Numbered from the stretch's first letter, positions 35,416 through 47,400 are shown. The stretch: 64,000 nucleotides of DNA from Petaurus breviceps papuanus (GCA_028583685.1 JAMXIF010000042.1:21220509-21284508); one strand, 5' to 3'. Numbers and translations are program-made. The notes: generated from the letters alone by a model not told the origin.

Positions 35416-35599
35416 GGGTGGCTAGTGGTGCAGTGAATAGAGCACCAGCCCTGGAGTCAGGAGAACCTGAGTTCAAATCTGGCCTCAGACACTTCACACT
35501 TACTAACCATGTGACCTTGGGCAAGTTATTTAACCCCAGTTACCCAGCCTTCCCCCCTCCAAACACCAAAAAAAACCAAAACAAAATAATTTTTAAAAT
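35416..35599 (+). mobile_element. tRNA-derived SINE (common type), full length
   Basis: GGTGGCTAGTGGTGCAGTG, B box GTTCAAATC, and an A-rich tail. A perfect 13-bp duplication AATTTTACTGTAG lies at 35403-35415 and 35600-35612. Confidence 0.92.
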
Positions 35600-35650
35600 A
35601 ATTTTACTGTAGTAAGTCTCAAAAGTCATGTCATTGTTTTGATCTGTGCT

Positions 35651-35659
35651 ACACACACA

Positions 35660-35694
<35 letters not shown>
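35651..35694. repeat. (CA)n(TG)n palindromic microsatellite
   Basis: A CA run passes through CACGTG into a TG run, so the two arms are complementary and the tract can extrude as a hairpin. Confidence 0.9.
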
Positions 35695-35774
35695 CTGTCT
35701 CTTGAATATTAAAACATAATTGTGGAAATAGCACTGGACTAGAAACAAGAACACTTAGGCTTGATTTTGGCAGC

Positions 35775-36002
35775 TATATGCCCCAGTTAGTAGATAAAGA
35801 ATTGGTCCTGGAGTTAGGAAGGACTGAGTTCAATTCCACCCTCAAACACTTACTAGCAGTATGACCTTAGGCAAGTTGCTCTGTCTGCCTCAGTTTCCTC
35901 TACTGTACAATGGGGACAATAACAATACCCATCTCTCAGGGTCATTATGAGGATCAAATGTGATAATGTTTGTAAAGCAATTGGCCCAGTGCCTAGCAGA
36001 TA
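35775..36002 (+). mobile_element. Marsupial MIR, sense, near full length
   Basis: CTGGAGTTAGGAAGGACTGA, CCTCAGTTTCCTCTACTG and CATTATGAGGATCAAATGTG, ending GCCCAGTGCCTAGCAG. Confidence 0.85.
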
Positions 36003-36009
36003 CTTACAC

Positions 36010-36232
36010 TTGTCGAGTCATTTCAGTCATGTCCAACTCTGTGACCTCATTTGGGGTTTTCTTGGTGAAGATATTGGAGTGATTTGTCATATCCTTCTCC
36101 AGATCATTTTACAGATGAGGAAAATGAGGCAAACAGGGCAATGTGACTTTCCCAGGGTCATACAGCTAGTAAATATCTGAGGTCACATTTGAATTCTGGT
36201 CCTCCTGATTTCAGGACTGGCACTAAAATGCT
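36010..36232 (-). mobile_element. MAR1-type CORE-SINE, antisense
   Basis: TCATTTCAGTCATGTCCAAC, TTTGGGGTTTTCTTGGTGAA, CATTTTACAGATGAGG and GGTCCTCCTGATTTCAGGAC. Confidence 0.88.
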
Positions 36233-36239
36233 CGTTCCA

Positions 36240-37234
36240 TTCCCCTTCTAGAGTTAGACCCTAAAATTCCAGGTAGTCAGGTAGAATCAGCAAAGCTGGT
36301 AGCAGAAACCCAGTCACAGAAACTGAGCTTCTAGAGCATGACTCTAAGTCACTGGGAATTCTTCGGGGACCAAGTCCAGAAACCAGTCCGGCAGGAATGA
36401 GGTTACTGTGCAAGGAACCAAAGCATCAAAAGACAAGACCCAAGAGTAGTTATAGAACAGAGATTGAAGGCTGATGTGTGACCAGAAGCAAAACTGCTTA
36501 GATGCTGAACCATTGAGTTACACATTTGCATCTCTTTATAAAGCTGGTATTGGTCCTAGAGCATGGAAATCCTTCTACCAATTGGAGTTAATTAGCCTGA
36601 GCTATAATGACTAGAATGGGCGCTGGGGTGGGGGATGGGGAAGGCTGGAAGAGGAAGGAGGCATACTTTAAGGGAGTCAGGCTGCTCATTATATAAGATT
36701 TCTGTCACCCATTTCATGACTGAATTGGGAGAATTAAAGTAACAGGTGTATATGAAAGGACTATATCAACTTAAGGCAGAAGATTATAACTAAAAGCATT
36801 CCAGTAAAGATAACCTCAGCTTCCTGGACATTGGTAAGTCAGTCACCTGTCTTGACAGTGGACACAGAACTGCAAAATATATTCTGTAGGTCATTTTTTC
36901 AAGGTTTCATTTATTCACCCCAGGCAGAAAATAGAATCTATGTTTGTCCTTACTCATTGAGTTTCTGGCACAAGCTGATTACACAATAGTGATTTCCATC
37001 TTAAATGATGCTTTAGCTAAGGCTTCTTCAGGTCCCTGATCTGTTCCCTTTAACAACCAGATAGCATGTCAGAAGCATTGTTTTCTCAGCCTGTTCAGCA
37101 ATGTAAGGATCTGTCCCTTCCCCCAGCTCTACCATTGATGACCCTAGGTGTGGCATTATTAGGCATCTGCTGCCAACAGCCTGAGAAAGGGGTGCTTCTG
37201 AAAGAGGGGCTAGTTTTGGCAAAAAGAGGGGTCA
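36240..37234. other. Unassigned intronic sequence
   Basis: Contains relatively GC-rich, CpG-bearing sequence at 36355-36400 and a G-rich stretch near 36618-36660. It may include an unnamed repeat; no coding signal. Confidence 0.4.
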
Positions 37235-37545
37235 TTTCTTCAGTTCAGGTACCATCTACTTCATGAAGCTTCTCTCAATCTGCCTCCCCAACTTCTCATG
37301 CCCTCCCAACCAACCTACCTTGTATTTAACTACTTTGTAGACATTTGTATTTATTTGCTTTTTATTTATTCTTTATGTATTTCTTTATGTACTTGTCTTC
37401 TATTGGAATATAATATACTGGAATATAACCCTCCTTGAAGGTAGGAATTATTTCAATCCTTTGTATTTATATTCCCAGTGCCTAGCATAGTACTTGCATA
37501 AAGTAGTCATTTAAAAATTACTTAATGATTGATTACTTGACTGGA
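37235..37545 (+). mobile_element. L2 3' end, sense
   Basis: TTCATGAAGCTTCTCTCAAT, TATAACCCTCCTTGAAGGTAG and CCCAGTGCCTAGCATAGTAC. Confidence 0.8.
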
Positions 37546-37639
37546 ATAAATAACAAGATTTATCAAAAGACTTTGAGGTGAGGCATAGGGGAAGGGAGGA
37601 AACTCAGTTAATAGCCTAGTCTTTTTCACTGAGGGAAAC

Positions 37640-37750
37640 TGCAATTTGTAGGGAACCACAGATAAACTAGACAGATGTTCTTTTTCAATTAATCAACCAA
37701 TCAATCAAAGTATTATTAGCACATCACATAACTGGTACTCTGCTTCTGTG
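37640..37750. repeat. Copy A of a local duplicated segment with L2 antisense tail
   Basis: Shares TGCAATTTG.AGGGA, CAGATGTT and an identical 26-base run from 37682 with the segment at 38834. The later part is the reversed L2 tail; the first 45 bases lie outside L2. Confidence 0.6.
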
Positions 37751-38110
37751 AAAGATTCCAAGCAGAATGAATAGCATAAAGCCTCTGTTACAAAGACCTC
37801 AGCTGAGAGAGGGGGGGTGGAGTGATAGCGAAGCCTTGAGAAGAGAGTTTGGGAACTATGCCTGTGAATATGTACTAGCAGAGTCATTCAGAAATAATAA
37901 AATTAAAGCATTGTCATGTACCAGTGAGTGCCCAGTTAAGATTAGTCAATGTGAAGTTATCATGGATAGGCAAGCAGTTTGGGAGGGAGACCACCAGTAT
38001 TTTGGGAGGGAGGGGAGTAGAGAAGATGAGATCAGGAAAAGCTTCCCACAAAAGAGGGTATTGGAGCTGAAGAAAGGGCCATTTTGTGACTTCTTACAGG
38101 AACATTCAGC
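37682..38110 (-). mobile_element. L2 3' region, antisense, degraded
   Basis: Starts with the reversed L2 terminal (TCAATCA) units and continues to AAAAGCTTCCCACAAAAGAGG, where sense L2 has the block that precedes the terminus. The 116-codon frame here (37767-38117) is not a gene. Confidence 0.5.
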
Positions 38111-38215
38111 AGCATGAGGGGAGAAGCTAAGAAGGAAGATAGTGAGAATTTTTTAATGCAACTAACTTAAAGGTTGTTGAAAGGATAATTTTGGTAAATA
38201 TAAAATAACTTTTGG

Positions 38216-38428
38216 AAGTTGCTGTTCACTCATTTCAGTCATGTCTGACCTGTTGTGACTCTGCTTGGCAGAGATACTAGAGGGATTTGCCATTTCCTTC
38301 TCCAAGTCACTTTACCAAATGAGGAAACTGAGGCAAATAGGGTTAAGTGACTTTCCCAGAATCACATAGGGAGTGTCTGAGGCTGGATTTGAACTTGGAT
38401 CTTCCTAACTCCAGAGCTAGTTCTCTAA
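38216..38428 (-). mobile_element. MAR1-type CORE-SINE, antisense
   Basis: CATTTCAGTCATGTCTGACC, TTTGCCATTTCCTTCTCC, ATGAGGAAACTGAGGC and GATTTGAACTTGGATC. Confidence 0.88.
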
Positions 38429-38439
38429 AATATTTAAGA

Positions 38440-38605
38440 GAAAAGCAGCAGAGAATAATGGAAAGAATGTTGAGTCAAGAACTCTGCCACCAACCTTGAG
38501 CAAATCTCTTTGCTCTTCTGGGTGTCAGTTTCCTCATCTGTATAATGAAGGAGCCAGACAAGATGGTCTCTATAATTCTCTTCTAATTCTCACTCTGTGA
38601 TCATG
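38440..38605 (+). mobile_element. Ther-type CORE-SINE, sense
   Basis: GTGTCAGTTTCCTCATCTG, GACAAGATGGTCTC and the ATTCTC...CTCTGTGATC tail. Confidence 0.75.
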
Positions 38606-38833
38606 TCAGGGATCATACAAAGGAAAAAAGATCCAGTTTTCAGGTTGTTGTATGAGGTATAGCTATAAGATAAAGAAGGGTTTTATCTATGACTTCATTC
38701 TATACTGGGATTTGTATAGTAGTCACATATTTGTAGTCTCATATTGTGTCTCTGCATATTGTAAGCACACTTATCATCACACATAGAGATGAAAATTAGC
38801 TTATATTGAATTTTACAGAATCTAATTCACTTT

Positions 38834-38950
38834 TGCAATTTGCAGGGAAAATGCAAATAAAACTTGCCAGATGTTTCTCTTTTTCAATTAATCAACCAAT
38901 CAATCAGCATATTATGAACACTTATTATATAACTACCGCTTCGTTGGCTG
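38834..38950. repeat. Copy B of a local duplicated segment with L2 antisense tail
   Basis: See 37640-37750; same orientation, 1.2 kb away. Confidence 0.6.
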
Positions 38951-38989
38951 CTATGCAAGATATTGGAGAAGAACATCACGAATTTTGTA

Positions 38990-39165
38990 AAAAAAAAAAA
39001 TACATCATATTTATGCAGTTCCTTAGGGTTATAATAAACAATTCCTTTATACCACAACAAGCATGTTTAGTAGATGACAGTAGTATTCTCATTTAGAAGA
39101 CAAGGAAACCAACTGAAAAAGGTTAAGTGCAAGCTGCACAACTATTAAATGCCAGAGTCTGATTA
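38990..39165 (-). mobile_element. MIR, antisense
   Basis: TTATGCAGTTCCTTAGGGTT, AAGACAAGGAAACCAACTG and CAACTATTAAATGCCAGAG. Confidence 0.6.
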
Positions 39166-39194
39166 AAGCAATGGAATGTTGCATCTCAAGTCCA

Positions 39195-39408
39195 AAAAGA
39201 CTCTTTTTCCTGAGTTCAAATCCAGCCTCATACATTTACTAGCTATGTGACTCCGGGCAAGTCACTGAACCTTGTTTGCCTCAGTGTCCTCATCTGTAAA
39301 AGGAGCTGGAAATAGAAATGGCAAACTACTCCAGTATATCTGCCAAGAAAACCCCAAATGGAGTTACAAAGAGTCAGACTCAATTGAAAACAACTGAACA
39401 GCAGTACT
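39195..39408 (+). mobile_element. MAR1-type CORE-SINE, sense
   Basis: TGAGTTCAAATCCAGCC, TGACTCCGGGCAAGTCACTG, GGCAAACTACTCCAGTATAT and CAAATGGAGTTACAAAGAGT. Confidence 0.88.
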
Positions 39409-39409
39409 A

Positions 39410-39976
39410 TCCCAGGCTGTGTTAGGAGAGTTACAATGTCCAGGACCACCAAGATCACACTACTGCCATACTCTGCATTTGTCATACAGTACCTCTATTG
39501 TATTATGTTGTATTCAGTTCTGGATTCAGCATTTTTTAGGAAGGATGGTAAAAAGCTGGTAGGGGTCTAACAGGGCAACCATATAGTGAAAGCCTCGAGA
39601 TCAAGTCATATCAGTATTACCTTAAGGAGTTGGGGGTGTATAACTTGGAGAAGAAAGACTTAAGGGGGGACATTAATGTTATCTTTAAACATTTGAAGAC
39701 CTTTATTTGCATTGCTTCACTCCAGAAGACAAAATTAAAACTATCAGTAGATGTTTCAAGGAAGCAATTTAAACTTGATATACAGAAAAGCTTCCTAACA
39801 TTCAAGCTACCCAAAAGAGGAATGGGCCAGCTTAAGACATATTACATGTCCCATCACTAGAAATCTTCAGGTAAAGACAGAATGACTACTTGTTCAGTGT
39901 GTGGAAGAAGTCATTCTTTTCCAGATACGGGTGGTGGGCTAGATGCCCTTCCAACTGTGAAATACTGTGATTCTCT
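39410..39976 (+). mobile_element. L3/CR1 LINE 3' end, sense, best copy in the window
   Basis: TATTCAGTTCTGGATTCAGC, GTATAACTTGGAGAAGAAAG, GGAATGGGCCAGCTTAAGAC and GGGCTAGATGCCCTTCCAAC reach the CTGTGATTCT terminus. Old, no open frame. Confidence 0.82.
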
Positions 39977-40645
39977 AATTAGATAAAGGTGACAAATGAT
40001 CCCTCCCAATATTTAGCATAATACTCTGGGTCCCATTCACTTGGGCCTCTTAACTAGTAGAATAAATTATTTTGAGCAAAAGGCTAATGGCCAGTAATTA
40101 CTTAGACCAAGTGTTTTATTACTCTTCTCAGATAATACAGACTCAGATAATTTGACCTTTATGAGGAATGTTGGAATTCCAGCAAAAATTCATAAGTGAG
40201 TTTGAAAAGCTGTTTTTGAAGAGAGCTGTAGCAGGTACCTCTCAAATCCCACCATAGGTAGTCAAGGCTATTCATGGGATTGAATACAGTGTGTAGTCCA
40301 CAAGAGTAATTGCATGGGGTGGGGGTGGAGGGATGCCCTAAGGAATTTTTAGAAAAAAGCATAGTCACAAAGAATGTTTCATTTCTGTTTGTTCCTTCAT
40401 CTCCAAACTCACTAGGGTCTGCCTTCTTGAAGAATAGGAAACACACCCCAAAAACATCTCACAACCTCAAACCTCAGAAATCACTACTATAGAGCAATTC
40501 AATATCCTATATGTGTAAAAATATTAGAAGTAGTTTTCATAAAGACTCAATAAAATTAAAAAATGACTCAGGAAATGAAATTAGGAGTCCTAACCTTGTG
40601 ATTTTATCTAAATCATAAACTCCAAAATTGGAATAAGGGAGAAAG
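39977..40645. other. Unassigned intronic sequence
   Basis: No repeat or coding signal recognised. Confidence 0.45.
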
Positions 40646-40647
40646 AT

Positions 40648-40712
40648 CATAGAACAGAATCATAGTTCTAGATTGAGAAAAGCTTCAGAGGCTATCTTTA
40701 CTGTCTCCAGTA
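40648..40712 (-). mobile_element. CORE-SINE tail fragment, antisense
   Basis: ATCATAGAACAGAATCATAG then CTTCAGAGGCTATC. Confidence 0.5.
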
Positions 40713-40744
40713 TGTTGCCATCATGTGATTTCTTATATTCTTGA

Positions 40745-40905
40745 TTTTGTGTGTGTGATTAAGTCTTATCTTCCCGGTGAGATGATAAATTTGTCTAGGA
40801 TGGACAATATATGTGTTAAACATCTTTTGAATTCCCTAAAGTAGAGTGCTTAGCAAAAAAAAAATGAAGAGTAGACTAGCCATAAATGTTTTTTGAATAT
40901 TGTTG
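40745..40905 (+). mobile_element. L2 3' end, sense
   Basis: CTTCCCGGTGAGATGATAAA, AGTAGAGTGCTTAGCA and CATAAATGTTTTTTGAATA. Confidence 0.6.
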
Positions 40906-42665
40906 CAAGTCACTTAAAGATTTCCTCCAGTAGGGGCAACTTCCTCCCATTCTCCTGTTCCACTCTTCCACCCCCAGCAAAGAGCTGAACTGATTCTATT
41001 CAGAATGAAATGTGAGAAAAGTAAAGCATAAACAACCCCCCCAAAAAAAAAGTTTCCATCAAGATTTTGAGCTAAGTAGCCAAATGCAAGAGAATATCAG
41101 AGGACATCTAGTAACTCACCATGGAATAGATTTTCTTTTGCAAAATCTATATGAACAATGGACAAGATGAATTGTTAATGCTAATATTCCTGGATTGCTG
41201 TCCAGTAGAAGGAAAATGTAAATGAATAGGGTCACCTATGGTCAGGGGCATTTATTACATTGTATGTTATCAATTTTTTAAAAGTCTGGTTATCAAGATA
41301 AAATTAGCAATGAGACCTCTTCATTTCAGTCTGCAGGGCATTCATTTGTTTCCCTTGGTTTTGGTTTGGCACTGATTGAAACCTTGGCATTACTCTTGTA
41401 TGGGATTTTTTTTTCCTCCAGGCTTCTTGAATGTGCTTTGTTTCTGGGCACTGAGCCCAGATTTGTATAATTTGTATTTATTGTATATGCAGCAAGCTAC
41501 TCTGAGTCTGTTTTCTGAGGGAAACTATGAATGAGGGATGTTTACTGGCACAGTCATTGCTAATAAATTTTAAGTGATTTTAATGTTTCTTAAATATTGA
41601 TGCACATCCTCATTTCTTCACTACTTTGGCTAGTTGAGGCTTTATAAAGTAAGCTGTGACCTCTATTGTTAAGTTTTTACCTTTTCATCAACAAAATTAC
41701 AACAGGGGATCAGGTGTTTATTTAGTGCAAATAGTTGATTTCCCTATGGGAAATAGAAAGTTAGAAGAGACAGGGGTCCCTGTTTTGAAGGAAGTTAGAG
41801 CCTGCCTATTTTTTCATTGTTTAGCCCAGAGATTTCCAAAGGGTTGATCATGATTGAACTGTTGATTAGGACAGTCCACCTGGTCTTTCACAGGCTGAGA
41901 ACTATCATTCCATTCCCTCCCTCCCTCACTCCCCAAAGCTTGCTGAAACTTCAAGTCAAGGCAGGAGAAATGTAGCTTAACCATCTGAAGGCTTTACATC
42001 TTGAATGATTACTCACTGGTTAGAATACTTGCAAGGTGGTTGAGGGGTGGGGTAGCAAGACATAAATCTCTCCCATACCAAAACAATGATTCCATGAATT
42101 CTATTATAAGACCTCAGCTGAGGCTCAGTACCTCCAAATGGATTCCTCCAAAAAGGGCACTCTTTAGGAAAATATATAGAATGCAGAGTATGTCCATTCT
42201 CCATCACTAGATAGTCACTGAAATTCATCAAACATCTCTCAGTTACCCAGGAGATGACATATTAAGAACAAATCTGCAAAGCTTCTATCTTTGATGTTCA
42301 GAATGTTGTTGGCTAGTGGTGATGATTAGGAGATGAATAACAGCTCGATGGAATGGACCTTCCTGAGGAAAGAGCTACGGTTCACTTTGAAATACAAGTG
42401 AGTAAATAGAATGAAGTACTGGGTCGAGTCAGAGTTCATAGATTAACCAAGAAGTCAGGCAAGAATCAGAACTATAGTTCATAGCAGTGATACAAAGACA
42501 GGCAGTCAGCAGACCCAGGAAGACAAAATGAAAGGGAGAAGTAAATATGAGTGAGATGATAGATTGTGTCATGGAACTTCTTGGTCTTGGATATTTTTTT
42601 TCTATTGGTTTTAGTAATGCCGCTTCTTTGTTCTATTGCATCAGTTTTGCCGTGGTCACACTCAG
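40906..42665. other. Long unassigned intronic stretch
   Basis: No confident repeat over 1.7 kb. 41330-41600 is a candidate conserved noncoding block; no coding signal. Confidence 0.45.
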
Positions 42666-42669
42666 GATT

Positions 42670-42805
42670 AAAATTTCATACATTTAGATCTGGAAAGGAA
42701 TTTAGAGAGTCCAACTCTTTCTTTCATTTTACAGATGAAGAAATAGAGACTTGAAGAGGTCAAGTGACTCACTCAGAGTCACAAAGCCAGAAAATATCCC
42801 TGCTT
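42670..42805 (-). mobile_element. CORE-SINE (Ther/MIR3 type), antisense
   Basis: TTTAGATCTGGAAAGGAATT, TTTTACAGATGAAGAAATAG and AGTCACAAAGCCAG. Confidence 0.75.
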
Positions 42806-42829
42806 GAAAATTAGGGATCCCATATTATG

Positions 42830-42900
42830 TTGACCTACAGCACCTAGAATAGTGTAATGACTGTAGCTAATTGCTCAGTAAACATTTCTTGACTTGGCTC
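42830..42900 (+). mobile_element. L2 3' terminus, sense
   Basis: CAGCACCTAGAATAGTG and GCTCAGTAAACATTTCTTGA. Confidence 0.6.
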
Positions 42901-43099
42901 AATTGAATTTACTATGATGCTCTTGCAAATCCATTATTGGTTTATTCCTAATAGGAAGGTGGGGAGGCTAGGTGACTTTTGGGGGAATCTCTTTTAAGAA
43001 CCCTGAAGATCAGGTACATAGTAATTAATTTCCTGAGACCTAATCAGAACTTATATATTTGAAATCTCCACAACTGCAAGAAGAAATTTGAGTTCATAT

Positions 43100-43200
43100 T
43101 TAATTCAATTCACAAAGAATTTGTTTGGTTAATATTTACTATGTATCAGGCACTGTGTTAAGTACTAGGGATACAGAGATAAAACTGAAGTATTTTCTAC
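43100..43200 (-). mobile_element. L2 3' end, antisense
   Basis: ATATTTACTATGTATCAGGC then AAGTACTAGGGATACAGAG. Confidence 0.7.
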
Positions 43201-43240
43201 TTATCTTCTAGGGGTGGCTGTGCAGTGGGGGAATACTGAT

Positions 43241-43400
43241 GGTCAACAAGCATTTATTAAGCACTTATTATATGCCAGGTCTTTTGCTGAGTGCTGGGGA
43301 TACAAATGAAAAAAAAAAAAGAAAGATAGCTCCTGCCCATGAAGAGCTTACATTCTAACAGGGCAATACAACACATTAAAAGAAACTGAGACTTGGTGGG
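43241..43400 (-). mobile_element. L2 3' end, antisense
   Basis: AACAAGCATTTATTAAGCAC, GAGTGCTGGGGATACAAATG and GAAGAGCTTACATTCTAACA. It repeats the same L2 end as the previous entry, in the same orientation. Confidence 0.85.
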
Positions 43401-45145
43401 AGGTAAGAATTTTGGGGCCCACAGAGGAATGAAGAAAAGCACTTGACTGGCCTTCATTAAAATGGAGATTCTGACAAAAAAACAGCCAGTTAGAGGAAGG
43501 GGTTTTATAGGCATAGCAGTGTTCCACAGAAAGCAGTAAGGATGGAGAGATCTTCCTATATAAGAAGCCTTCTGGGATATATTGGAGAAGGAAGCCAAGA
43601 AAGTCAAGATGGGGCCCAGCAGGAATAAATGGAGAAGTGGTAGTTAGAACATCTACAATCCTACTTCTGTAGCATGTTACAGATTTTACAGAAACAAGTA
43701 CTTCATTTATCTCTTTAATTTCCTTCAGCTTAGTGGACACCAAGTGTTATTGTTCTGATTTCTCAGATAAAGAAATGGAAGCACCAAGACAGCCTTTCCC
43801 CTCAGACTCATTAGTATTTTCTTTAATATAAAGAATTTGACAAATGTCCACAAAAATGGAATAAGCTGCAGAATTTCCAGTGAAAGAATTCAGAACTGTG
43901 TCTGTTTTTTTTATCTTGTATTTTAAAATCCAGAGAACTGTGGATGCCTGATGGTTCTTTGATCTCTTCAATGAGGGTACTCAGGATGCCAGTACAGACT
44001 GTCACTCATTCCCTTCTTATCCTATGGGATTCTTCTTCATGTCCTCACATAAGTTTATTGAGATAAATGATTTATGCAGTTTATTAGAGATTGTTCTTCA
44101 GGTTTTTCTGCATTTCCATGGTACCAGCTGCCGTATTTTCCAGGATTGTAGTCCTCTCACTGAATGAACACAAAATGAAAGCCTCCTTTCTTTTCCAAAA
44201 ATATATTTCCTTGATGATACTTGTGTGATCCCTCACACAATTCATTGTTCATCATAGGAAAATTCATATCATAGGACAACTGGTAATGTCACCTTGGAAT
44301 TAGGGTGAGAGTTAACCATAAGTCAGGAGAGGCATAACCAAAATAAAAAAACCAGTGAAGGCAATAACTGTTTCCATACCCTTATCTGTTGCAGGGGCAG
44401 AAGCAGCACAGAAATTTTTTTTTTTAATTTTGACAAAATCCTCCAAACCAGGTTATACCTGGTATAATCTGATACTCAAGGCAAAAGTGGGCTCACGAGA
44501 GTGCATATGTTGTAAAATATGGTTCAAGATTGAAAAATTAAAGAAGTAGGCTACTAGGAAGGTTTATGCCTATATATTCTCAATTCTGTCAAGATGACAG
44601 GTAGAGGATGGCAGATCTGAAAAAGAACAATATCACAAAAATAAAGCTGAGTGAATATCAAAGGATGGAAACTCCTAGTATTGGAGATTATAGAAAAGGA
44701 ATTGTGAAAAAATTAAAATACATTTTAGCAATACTCTCAGGAGATACACAGATGTCCAAAATAAATTGGAAAGTTCTTTACATTGGGATTTTTTTAATCT
44801 AATGATAACTATATTTCTAGCAGAGTTCATCTAGGGACTGGAAAATATATGACTCAACTAAAATCTGAAGTTGTTTATCAGTCTATGTTGTTTAGCTGGA
44901 AAAAAAAAAATTAAGGTGCACATATCAGCTATTTATGTCAGCTTCACAACTTCCAGGAGCTATAATTTGACTGACATTGGTGCCCTTTCCACGGATTAAA
45001 ACCACAACCCCTCTATATCATAGTAGATACTATTAGTGAATTGTTGTGGTCATAAAAAATCTGTCATCCACTAATCACTAATCAACCCTCTGGTGATAAG
45101 GTTTTCAGAAATTAGCAGGTGAAATTGGGTGATAAACACACAATT
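43401..45145. other. Unassigned intronic sequence
   Basis: Part may be degraded L2 on the minus strand next to 43400. The frames at 43257-43743 minus overlap this L2 and are not genes. No other assignment. Confidence 0.4.
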
Positions 45146-45149
45146 GCAT

Positions 45150-46965
45150 TCTAGATCTGCTTCAGTCCCCTCAAATCCCATGACCCCCACTCAGCCACAC
45201 AAAGGGAGGTTCTAGAGAAGTCCCCCACATCTTCTGGTGTTCCATTTCCACAATCAATTAACTCTGTCATTCTTCCATCTGATCATAACCTCTGATTAGT
45301 CTATCTCTCATGTGCCTTACCCCTCCCAACCCTACCCTTCATCCTCACTGTGATATCAACTCCGTCCATTCCCCAGCATTTTTCCAGGCCACCATCCATT
45401 GTGTCTTTGTGTCTGCTCAAACTTCACTCTCCCTTCCCAATCCTAATCTCTACCTGTAGTTTTCTAGTTCAACTCCATTTGTCTCAGATCCTTTTCCCCC
45501 ACCTCATCTCATTGCCTCTCATGTCTTGCCTAATCCTAATCATGCATCATTCACACTGTCTGCCTCTGGTGCTCCTCCAATCCATTTCACTGAGATGAAT
45601 GGGATTAAGTAATGAAAATTCATAGTATCTAAATTGAACTGGGACCTCATTCTATGAAGGCAGTTCACTTATTTCTCCCTAATTGATTATCCATCTCAGT
45701 GATCTCCAAACTTTTCATGCACCCATTTTGGTAGAAATGTTAGTGTATAAATCCTAAATATGTATGTTTAGTTACAAATTACATTTGTATTATTGTCATA
45801 ATAATTATGTATTATTTATAGATGCCAACAATTACCCAGTAATTCGGAGAGTTTTTCCTCTCCCCACCATTCTCCACTGCCCATGTTGAATGTTCTATCC
45901 CTACCAGATGCTAACACGCTCATCCCCACAATTCTGAGGGTTAGTTAGAGCCTTGCTATACGTCAACTCAACATCCCACAATTCCCTTTCCAAAAGTCAT
46001 TGATTGGGGACCATATGCTCTGCGGTCACTTTCCAAAGTCTCCCAGGCCTTACCAACTTCTTGTCCTTTTTACACTATAGACTCCTGGGCATTTCCATGT
46101 TCCCTGACATTCTTGCAGGTTCAGTTACCATCTCTATGCAAATGTCGGCAAGATCTATCTTGCCAGTTCTAATTCCTGTCTTGAGATACAATCCCACATC
46201 AACAACAGTAGATTAGACATTTCAAACTAGAAATCACATAGTCATATCAAACCTAACATGTTCAAAATGGAACTTCTTCCCAAACCACTCTTCTGAACTT
46301 TTTAAACCATAAACACTACCATTTTTTTAATCTCTCAGGTTAATAATTTCATTGTTATCCTTGATTCCTCATATATTCTCATCCCACAAAATCTGATCAG
46401 TTGCCATATTTTGCCATTTCTATCTTCATAGCATCTATACATATTTCCCCAATTGATAACTTACACAGATGCCACCCTAGTCCAGTCTCTCATTACCTCT
46501 CATTGTGGTCTATTTCAATGGCCTCCTAATTTGCCTCCCTACCTCAAGTCTTTCCTCTCCAATTCATCCTAAGTATAGCTGCTAAAGTGATTTTGCATCT
46601 GTAGGTTTCTCCAAATCACTTCCCTATGCAATGAATTCAGTGACTCCCCATTGCTTCTTGAATAAAGCATAGTCTTCTGTTTGTCTTTTAAAGTCTCTTA
46701 TAACCTGTTCCCAGTCTACCTTTCCAACCTTATTATACATCGTTTTTCTTCCCTTACTCTACAACCCATCATAATGAATTTTCCTATGTTTCTCACACAC
46801 TATACTCCATCTCTCACCTCCATATCTTTATTGGATATTGGCCATGCTCCATACCTAGAATACACTTTTCCTCAGCTCTCTCTCCCTACTTCTTTCAAGA
46901 CTAAGCTCATGTATCACTTTCTACATAGAGCATTTACTGAAATTCTCCATGTCTATTTATGGGTT
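45150..46965 (+). mobile_element. L2 LINE, sense, about 1.8 kb
   Basis: 45345-45600 carries an upstream ORF2 block (CTCCAATCCATTTCACTGAG). 46080-46330 carries TTCTTGCAGGTTCAGTTACC and ACATGTTCAAAATGGAACTT. 46490-46960 carries the CCTCCTAATTTGCCTCCC and TCCCCATTGCTTCTTGAATA blocks. 45600-45960 is poorly matched and may be an insertion. All open frames within it (for example 46681-47007) are L2 remnants. Confidence 0.75.
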
Positions 46966-47027
46966 GAAGTGACACTGGATTCCACATTAATGACACTCAA
47001 ATTCTAGAAGATCATACCAAGGTGGAA

Positions 47028-47210
47028 AGCTCAACCAGCATGTATTAAGCACCTATGTGATAGTCACTGTCCTCTCCCTAGGTATATAGAGACAAAAATG
47101 GTCCAGCTTGTCCTCAAGTAACTTACTTCTATCAGGGTAAACAACATTTACACATGTATGAAAGTATGTGTGTATATATGCATTACATGCAAACATAAAA
47201 TTGCATAAAA
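47028..47210 (-). mobile_element. L2 3' end, antisense
   Basis: CAGCATGTATTAAGCACCTA, GGTATATAGAGACAAAAATG and CAAGTAACTTACTTCTATCA. Confidence 0.65.
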
Positions 47211-47304
47211 TAACATACATGTAGGTATTCCATATATATTACAATTCTATATTCTCTATAAATTATATTCCATATGTATTCTAGAATTTGAGCTTCATTG
47301 ATGG

Positions 47305-47400
47305 GGATTCCAATGTCTAAGGCCAGATTTAAACTCAGGAAGATGAGTCTTCATGACTCCAGGCTTGGTAGTTTATTCACTCTGCCACTTAGCTTCTCTT
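47305..47400 (-). mobile_element. CORE-SINE head fragment, antisense
   Basis: AAGGCCAGATTTAAACTCAG, TTCATGACTCCAGGC and CTGCCACTTAGC. Confidence 0.65.

Noticed and set aside
37767-38117. 116-codon plus-strand frame
   Set aside because: Falls in antisense L2-like sequence with no recognisable protein.
46681-47007. 108-codon plus-strand frame
   Set aside because: It lies in a degraded sense L2 and shows no host domain.
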